Shown: one piece after another, positions 6,898 to 10,519 of the stretch | How positions within the stretch are numbered: position 1 is the stretch's first letter | How the letters are laid out: each line of letters starts with the position of its first letter | DNA from: Acidobacteriota bacterium | GTDB lineage: Bacteria; Acidobacteriota; Vicinamibacteria; Vicinamibacterales; 2-12-FULL-66-21 | Length of the DNA stretch: 10,519 nt | Assembly (NCBI GenBank): GCA_013694635.1 | Contig: JACDCA010000034.1 | Location: 1-10,519, forward strand | Direction of reading: 5' to 3' | Made by a program: the position numbers and the translations under genes | Notes under the pieces: model-generated | Seen by the model: only the letters and a program-made list of their open reading frames with translations | The model's database searches: none | What the model was told of the DNA's origin: nothing

Positions 6898-7772
6898 CCG
6901 ACTTCGCCGCCACCATCACCGCGCGGCTTCGTCGGGACAGGTTCGCCTTCGCCGCTGCCTCCGCTTTGCGGAGGCACCTCGCCAAAGCCCCCTCGTGTCT
7001 CAGCGGGGCCGGAGCCTGCCTCGCCGAAGCCTCGTCGGGACTCACTCGGGGCGGCGGCGGGCGCGCCGCCGAATCCCGTTCGCGTCTCACCCTCGCCCGA
7101 CCCCGATCCGAACCCCGTCTTCCGGCCGCGGCGACGGCGGCGTCGTGTCCGGCGCTCCTGCTGCGCGGTCTCCAGCGGCGACCCGGCAACCGCCGTGGAC
7201 GCGGTCGGCGGCTGGAGCGGCGGGACAGCGCCCGCTCTGTACTGCACGACCCCTTCGAGCGCCCGCGCGCGCCGCTCGTCGAAGTCCAGCCGGCTCGACA
7301 TCGATTCGAGCCGCATCTTGAGATTCTTCACTTCGATCCCGAGACGGGTGGTTTCGACCACGAGGTTGTGCATCACCTCGTAGTGCAGCGGCTCGAGCCA
7401 CGCCTGCTGCGCGTTCAGCTTCGACTGGATGTGCAGCGCTTCGGACAGCGGCGTCGGGTTGAAGAACAGCTTGAGGATCGGCATCAACATCCGCCGGATG
7501 AAACGCAGGAACGGACGGTGCGTTTCGAACAGGGTGGTGTCTTCGAACGTGAAGTTCGGGGGAAGGCTGGCCTCGCGTTTCGTGCGGAACTGCTCGATCA
7601 GGTCCGACCGCACTCCGCGCGGATCGAGAAACTTCTCGAGCCGGGCGTTTGCAAGCTCCTTGATCTCCTCCTCCGTGTAATCCACGCCGCGCTTCTCCCG
7701 GATGCGCGCGCGGATCTGCCCCATGATCTGCTCGACGTCGACATTGTCGGAGCGAATGTGTAAGTCGGTCAT
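6894..7772 (-). CDS. Protein of unknown function: helical front, Arg-rich segment and GFG-repeat tail
   Basis: A 292-residue protein that I cannot assign to a named family. Residues 8-48 look helical and charged (VDVEQIMGQIRARIREKRG, then TEEEIKEL...LEKFL). This DVEQIM--IRARI opening resembles proteins seen beside glycosyltransferases and methyltransferases in other surface-glycan clusters, a recollection rather than a search result. Residues 87-104 are hydrophobic/basic (FLRFIRRMLMPILKLFF) and could touch the membrane as an amphipathic helix; no signal peptide is visible. Residues 110-172 suit a coiled coil. Then come a Pro/Ala linker, a very basic stretch (RRTRRRRRRGRK, 207-218) and four degenerate units beginning x-GFG and mostly ending E-T/S-R (219-264), then a Gly/Pro/Glu tail. 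The stop overlaps the start of glycosyltransferase A (ATGA), so it is co-translated with it. A scaffold or chain-length role is possible but unproven. No enzyme motif was seen. Confidence 0.85.
   Translation of the reverse strand: MTDLHIRSDNVDVEQIMGQIRARIREKRGVDYTEEEIKELANARLEKFLDPRGVRSDLIEQFRTKREASLPPNFTFEDTTLFETHRPFLRFIRRMLMPILKLFFNPTPLSEALHIQSKLNAQQAWLEPLHYEVMHNLVVETTRLGIEVKNLKMRLESMSSRLDFDERRARALEGVVQYRAGAVPPLQPPTASTAVAGSPLETAQQERRTRRRRRRGRKTGFGSGSGEGETRTGFGGAPAAAPSESRRGFGEAGSGPAETRGGFGEVPPQSGGSGEGEPVPTKPRGDGGGEVG
6956..6976. repeat. Perfect 9-bp inverted repeat inside a coding tail
   Basis: TGCCTCCGC and GCGGAGGCA flank a TTT loop (AAA in the minus-strand mRNA). It lies about 60 bases before the end of the unknown gene, within codons for about residues 266-273. 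No U-tract follows in the transcript, so it is not an intrinsic terminator by the usual rule. It could slow ribosomes, protect an mRNA end, or be a by-product of the Gly/Pro-rich codons. Confidence 0.6.
6981..7118 (-). repeat. Degenerate tandem repeat encoding x-GFG...E(S/T)R units
   Basis: Residues 219-264 of the unknown protein divide into TGFGSGSGEGETR, TGFGGAPAAAPSESR, RGFGEAGSGPAETR and the start of a fourth unit, GGFGEV. Units are 13, 15 and 14 residues long; length variation and base drift indicate an old or slippage-prone repeat, still in frame throughout. Confidence 0.75.
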
Positions 7773-7785
7773 TGTCCTTCTTCAT

Positions 7786-7831
7786 CCCTCGACCAGGCTC
7801 GGGCTGACCCTGAGCCTGTCGAAGGGTCAGC
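7786..7831. repeat. REP-like palindromic element with two competing hairpins
   Basis: This element fills most of the only real gap inside the operon (7773-7826) and runs over the DUF362 stop codon. Hairpin 1 pairs GCTGACCCT (7803-7811) with AGGGTCAGC (7823-7831), a perfect 9-bp stem with an 11-base loop. Hairpin 2 pairs TCGACCAGGCTCGGG (7789-7803) with CCCTGAGCCTGTCGA (7808-7822), with one bulged base on each side and a CTGA loop. They share bases, so only one can form at a time. The CCTGAGCCTGTCGAAGGG core resembles a repeat common between genes in many bacterial genomes. In the transcript it lies between the DUF362 gene and the unknown-protein/glycosyltransferase genes, where it could adjust downstream expression or mRNA stability. 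A long U-tract is absent. Confidence 0.72.
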
Positions 7832-9110
7832 GTTCAGACTTCAGCGTTTCCTGATGCCGCCTGCGGCTTGAAAACTCCGGCGCTTCCTTGATACAGGTGC
7901 CGAGGATCCCCATCGATTCGACGAACGCGCGGCCGCCGAGCTTGTCGATCTGGGCCGCGTCCGTTCCGACGTCGGGGTAGCCGTTGGCATCCGCCGTCAC
8001 CGTCTCCCAGTTTCGGAACAGCCGTCCCCACGGGCTGTTCAGGACGTCCTTCATGGCTGCCCTTGCGTTCACCGGATACCAGTAACTGTCGTGATAGATC
8101 ACGCTGGCGATGTACGCCCACGGCGCCAGAACCGTCTTGAGCGACCACTCCACTGGCTTCTTCATCGGGCCCCAGTAGATGTGATGCTGCATTCGCGACG
8201 CGAACGTCATCTTTTTGAACGGGCCGGCGAAGTGCCAGTTCTCGTTGGCCGCTGACGTGTCGCCGACGATTTCGATGTCGCGCGGATCGCCGCACCCGAG
8301 CCCCATTTCGTGCGCCATCCGGATGAACTTGATCGACATCGGATCGAAGCCCATGAGCTTCGCCGCCACCGCGTCGATCGCGGTCTGATCGGCGCTCGCG
8401 AGGATCACGTTCTTCACATGCGGGGTCATGCAGCGGGGCCCGGGGCCGTCCCCCGCGAACACGCCATCCATGACCGCGAACACGCCGCGATGGATCTTCT
8501 TCTGAATCATCAGCAGGTCCACGAGCGTTTCGTGGATCACCGGGTGCGTCCAGTGCCGGTGCTCGTTCAGCAGCCCTCCGAAGGCGTTCTTCATCGCGCC
8601 GGTCGTGGTCGTGAACACGTGCGTCTTCACGGTCGGCAGATGAATGATGTTCTCCCCGATAAAGCGCTTCGGGATCATGAAGCCCTTCGGGTAGACCTCG
8701 TTCAAACAGGTGAATTTCTTCGTCAGATCACCGACGGCGTCCCGGATGTTGATCCACTCCTCGGTCTCGTAAATGTGGATGTTGCGCAGGTCGTGCGCCT
8801 GGACGACGTTCAGCTGCTTGTTCTCGCGCTCTCCCAGGTGCGCGTCGATGACGACGGTGCGGTTATGGCAGGCATGGATCAGCGACGGATCGTATCCGTC
8901 CTCCTTCATGCTCCGGATCACACCCTCGAGCTGCCAGGGTGTCGTCGAGCTGGCGGGGAAGAAGAAATGCCACGAGATGTTCACTTTGAGCGCCGTGTCG
9001 GCATCTTTCGCGATCACGTCCTGATACCCCGCAAGGTTCATCAGCGTGTGGTAATCGCGCAGAACGGTGGCCGGAGAGGTTCGAAGAATAGCGACTTTGG
9101 CTTTGGACAT
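7827..9110 (-). CDS. DUF362 domain-containing protein without ferredoxin domain
   Basis: A 427-residue DUF362 protein. It opens with KVAILRTSPATV, and family-typical blocks follow: IIHLPTVKTHVFTTTTGAMKNAFGGLL (155-181, cited as its ends LPTVKTH and GAMKN-FGG), VMDGVFAGDGPGPR (213-226) and ILASADQTAIDAVAAKLMGF (236-255). Many DUF362 proteins carry a C-terminal 4Fe-4S ferredoxin domain. This one does not: no CxxCxxC cluster is visible, and about 140 residues after position 285 form an aromatic-rich region (WHFAGPF, HHIYWGPM, YHDSYWYPV) of unknown role. The biochemical activity of the family is not established, so no reaction is proposed. It starts 4 bases after the UbiA-family gene, suggesting coupled function, and its last codons run into the palindromic element at 7786-7831. 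No signal peptide is seen. Confidence 0.88.
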   Translation of the reverse strand: MSKAKVAILRTSPATVLRDYHTLMNLAGYQDVIAKDADTALKVNISWHFFFPASSTTPWQLEGVIRSMKEDGYDPSLIHACHNRTVVIDAHLGERENKQLNVVQAHDLRNIHIYETEEWINIRDAVGDLTKKFTCLNEVYPKGFMIPKRFIGENIIHLPTVKTHVFTTTTGAMKNAFGGLLNEHRHWTHPVIHETLVDLLMIQKKIHRGVFAVMDGVFAGDGPGPRCMTPHVKNVILASADQTAIDAVAAKLMGFDPMSIKFIRMAHEMGLGCGDPRDIEIVGDTSAANENWHFAGPFKKMTFASRMQHHIYWGPMKKPVEWSLKTVLAPWAYIASVIYHDSYWYPVNARAAMKDVLNSPWGRLFRNWETVTADANGYPDVGTDAAQIDKLGGRAFVESMGILGTCIKEAPEFSSRRRHQETLKSER

Positions 9111-9114
9111 TCAG

Positions 9115-10083
9115 TTACCAGAATATCAACCGGCTGGGCCCATAGAGCACGAGCACCACGGCGACGGCCCATAGTGCGACGCACGCCAGGAGCGGCCGGT
9201 CGTTGAGGAGAAGATCCGAGGGGCTGCCGCCGCCTTCCTTCTGATGCACAAGGTAGAGGTAGCGGAAGATCCCGTAAAGCGTGAAAGGCAGTGTCAATCC
9301 CAGCTTGTCGGTCCCGAATTTCTGCACTGTGTCAGGGCTCACGGTGTAGAACGCATAAGCTACCAGCGTCGACGCGGTGACCACCGAGATCATCTGGTCG
9401 AGGAGGTACGGGCTGTATTCCTCGAGGATTGGCCGGTGGCTCGTGGCGCCGTCGGCCAGCAGCACGAGCTCGTGCCGGCGTTTGCTCAGCGCCAGGAACA
9501 GAGCGCCGAGCACCGTGACCATCAGCAGCCATTGGCTGATCTCGACGTTGATCACGACCGCGCCGGCCACCGCGCGCAGCACGAACCCGATCGCGATCGT
9601 CAGCACATCGATGATCACGACGTGCTTCAGCGGTCCCGAGTAGAGCGCCATGAGCCCCAGGTAGGCGCTCGCAACCAGGCCGAACTCGAAGCGCAGCAAA
9701 AACGCGGCGGCCAGCGCGCCGATCCCGAGGATCGTCGCGGTTGCGGCCGCGACAGAAACAGGCAGGCTGCCCGATGCGATCGGGCGATTTCGCTTGAGCG
9801 GATGCTGCCGGTCAGCCTCGCGATCAGCGATGTCGTTGATCAGGTACACCACGCTCGAAAGCGCGCAGAAAATCGCGAAGGCAGCCACCGACAGCAGGAC
9901 CGCGGAGGGGTCCGTCAGCCGCTTGGCAAACAGCAACGCCCCAAAGACGATGAGATTCTTCGTCCATTGCGACGGACGGAGCGAGCGGACGAGGCTCGAG
10001 ATCATGGATCGAGGGGCCGCGCCGAGGCGGTCCGTGGCGGTCCCGGCTTCCGCGATGATGTTCGGAACTGAATGTCGCGCCAT
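9115..10083 (-). CDS. UbiA-family membrane transferase, decaprenyl-phosphate phosphoribosyltransferase-like
   Basis: A polytopic membrane protein of up to 322 residues, with about eight or nine hydrophobic segments between residues 43 and 318. The first UbiA Asp motif is NDIADREAD (83-91), followed by RQHPLKRNRPIASG. The second motif region is YSGPLKHVVIIDV (148-160), with GFVLRAVAGA after it, and KRRHEL lies at 201-206. LRPSQWTKN near the start, NDxxDxEADRxHPxKRxRPIA and the LPFTLYGIFRYLY-type ending match, from memory, the Rv3806c/DPPR synthase branch. That branch moves phosphoribose from PRPP to a polyprenyl phosphate, the first step toward a lipid-linked pentose donor. Another polyprenyl-phosphate transferase of the superfamily remains possible. 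The DprE1/DprE2 partners are not in this window. The start is uncertain: ATG at 10083 lies within a repeat-like sequence, and ATG at 10005 (M27, MISSLVRSLRPSQW) gives a more family-like N-terminus and 296 residues. Confidence 0.88.
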   Translation of the reverse strand: MARHSVPNIIAEAGTATDRLGAAPRSMISSLVRSLRPSQWTKNLIVFGALLFAKRLTDPSAVLLSVAAFAIFCALSSVVYLINDIADREADRQHPLKRNRPIASGSLPVSVAAATATILGIGALAAAFLLRFEFGLVASAYLGLMALYSGPLKHVVIIDVLTIAIGFVLRAVAGAVVINVEISQWLLMVTVLGALFLALSKRRHELVLLADGATSHRPILEEYSPYLLDQMISVVTASTLVAYAFYTVSPDTVQKFGTDKLGLTLPFTLYGIFRYLYLVHQKEGGGSPSDLLLNDRPLLACVALWAVAVVLVLYGPSRLIFW

Positions 10084-10109
10084 CCTGAGCGCGGCGGGCT
10101 TGTCGAAGG
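10084..10109. repeat. Second, diverged CCTGAGC...TGTCGAAGG element at the UbiA-family gene start
   Basis: CCTGAGC at 10084-10090 and TTGTCGAAGG at 10100-10109 match the core of the element at 7808-7825, but here the two halves are separated by nine G/C-rich bases. The element fills nearly all of the 28-base gap between the STAS and UbiA-family genes and abuts the annotated UbiA ATG. The shared outer blocks at two gaps of one operon argue for a dispersed repeat family rather than chance. Confidence 0.55.
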
Positions 10110-10111
10110 CC

Positions 10112-10450
10112 TTATTCGAAGCTCTTGATGGCTTCCGGTTCGGTGTCGTACGTCTCGAACACGGTCAGCAGCTTCGTGATCGCGAGCAGATCCTGTATGC
10201 GCTTGGTAAGGTTCAGCAGTTTCAGCTTGCCCCCCTGCCGGCTGACCGTCGTATACGTCCGGACGATCTCCCCGAGCCCCGCGCTGTCGATGTAGGGCAC
10301 GCCTTCGAGGTTGAGCAACAGCTTCTTCTTATCCTGCTGGATGAGCGAGTTGATCTTGTCTTTCAACAACTCGTCCCCTTCACCCAGCGTCATCTTGCCC
10401 TTCAGGTCGAGGATCGTAACCCCGTTCACGACCCGTTCCTCGATTTGCAT
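10112..10450 (-). CDS. STAS-domain protein, anti-sigma factor antagonist type
   Basis: A 112-residue single-domain STAS protein beginning MQIEERVVNGVTILDLKGKM. The hallmark DSAGLGEIV is at residues 55-63, with S56 in the position of the serine phosphorylated in SpoIIAA-type anti-anti-sigma factors. By family knowledge the unphosphorylated form binds an anti-sigma kinase and frees a sigma factor, or acts in a partner-switching cascade. No kinase or sigma partner is visible here. The start at 10450 is preferred over an in-frame GTG at 10477: it has a GGAG 6 bases upstream, and the extra nine residues (VRLEGESG region) are merely the translated ribosome-binding site. It is the first gene visible on the minus strand, 28 bases before the UbiA-family gene, so it may head the operon or be its regulator. 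Stand-alone STAS proteins also occur as general surface or motility regulators. Confidence 0.9.
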   Translation of the reverse strand: MQIEERVVNGVTILDLKGKMTLGEGDELLKDKINSLIQQDKKKLLLNLEGVPYIDSAGLGEIVRTYTTVSRQGGKLKLLNLTKRIQDLLAITKLLTVFETYDTEPEAIKSFE

Positions 10451-10455
10451 GCCGC

Positions 10456-10466
10456 TCTCCCCCTCC
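10456..10466 (-). promoter_or_regulatory. Shine-Dalgarno region of the STAS gene
   Basis: On the minus strand GGAGGGGGAGA precedes the ATG at 10450, with its last GGAG six bases away. It is the clearest ribosome-binding site in the window and decides the STAS start. The other minus-strand genes rely mostly on overlap or close spacing and show weak or no such site. Confidence 0.7.
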
Positions 10467-10491
10467 AGCCGAACCACGTCCGGGCTTGTCG

Positions 10492-10512
10492 CAGACCCCC
10501 GCCGGTGGTCTG
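10492..10512. repeat. Inverted repeat upstream of the STAS gene
   Basis: CAGACC (10492-10497) and GGTCTG (10507-10512) form perfect 6-base arms around nine G/C-rich bases, about 40 bases before the STAS start codon. It could be an operator, a leader hairpin or the end of an upstream terminator. The window edge prevents a decision, and no convincing promoter boxes were recognised nearby. Confidence 0.35.
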
Positions 10513-10519
10513 GCAGATT

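Noticed and set aside
5614..7383. Plus-strand open frame of 589 codons, the longest in the window
   Set aside because: It lies antisense to glycosyltransferase A and the unknown protein, is rich in Arg, His, Asp and Val in the manner of high-GC mirror frames, shows no domain motif, and the minus-strand genes have clear catalytic signatures.
7786..7831. Classical intrinsic terminator
   Set aside because: The hairpins are good but no U-rich tract follows in the minus-strand transcript, so only a REP-like or processing role is suggested.
10451..10477. GTG start adding nine residues to the STAS protein
   Set aside because: The added stretch is the translated ribosome-binding region; ATG at 10450 has well-placed GGAG and gives a normal STAS N-terminus.
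10451..10519. A sigma-54 (GG...GC) or sigma-70 promoter before the STAS gene
   Set aside because: No convincing -24/-12 or -35/-10 pair was found by eye in the short upstream stretch; the promoter may lie beyond the window or in an upstream gene.

Overview
The window is high-GC, gene-dense bacterial DNA with almost no intergenic space. It holds ten protein genes in two convergent blocks. There is no RNA gene, CRISPR array, insertion sequence or phage gene, and no gene-free stretch longer than about 70 bases. GC content, the sigma-54 two-component pair, the style of the glycosyltransferase cluster and CCTGAGC...TGTCGAAGG-type palindromic repeats suggest a soil or sediment bacterium such as an Acidobacteriota member. 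That placement is inference from family resemblance and was not tested.

Plus strand, 1-1952: the C-terminal ATP-binding part of a sensor histidine kinase (its 5' end lies outside the window) overlaps by ATGA with a complete NtrC-type regulator (receiver, AAA+ with GAFTGA, Fis-type helix-turn-helix). Together they form a sigma-54-dependent two-component system.

Minus strand, 10450 down to 1959: eight genes in one direction, probably one operon. In transcription order they are a STAS-domain anti-anti-sigma protein, a UbiA-family membrane prenyl-phosphate transferase resembling decaprenyl-phosphate phosphoribosyltransferase, a DUF362 protein, a 292-residue protein of unknown function with a coiled-coil front and an Arg-rich/GFG-repeat tail, and four GT4-type glycosyltransferases. 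The last five genes are linked by three ATGA overlaps and, at the final junction, a 3-base gap. The four glycosyltransferases are two paralogous pairs in the order A-B-B'-A'.

Together the minus-strand genes look like part of a cell-surface glycan locus: a lipid-linked sugar donor may be made by the UbiA protein, and a glycan assembled by the four transferases. No flippase, polymerase, ABC transporter or DprE1/DprE2 partner lies in the window, so product and export route are unknown. The less ordinary features are repeat elements intruding on gene ends: a GA/CT-rich repeat translated as the tail of one glycosyltransferase, a palindromic element with two competing hairpins overlapping the DUF362 stop codon, and a related element overlapping the annotated UbiA start codon.
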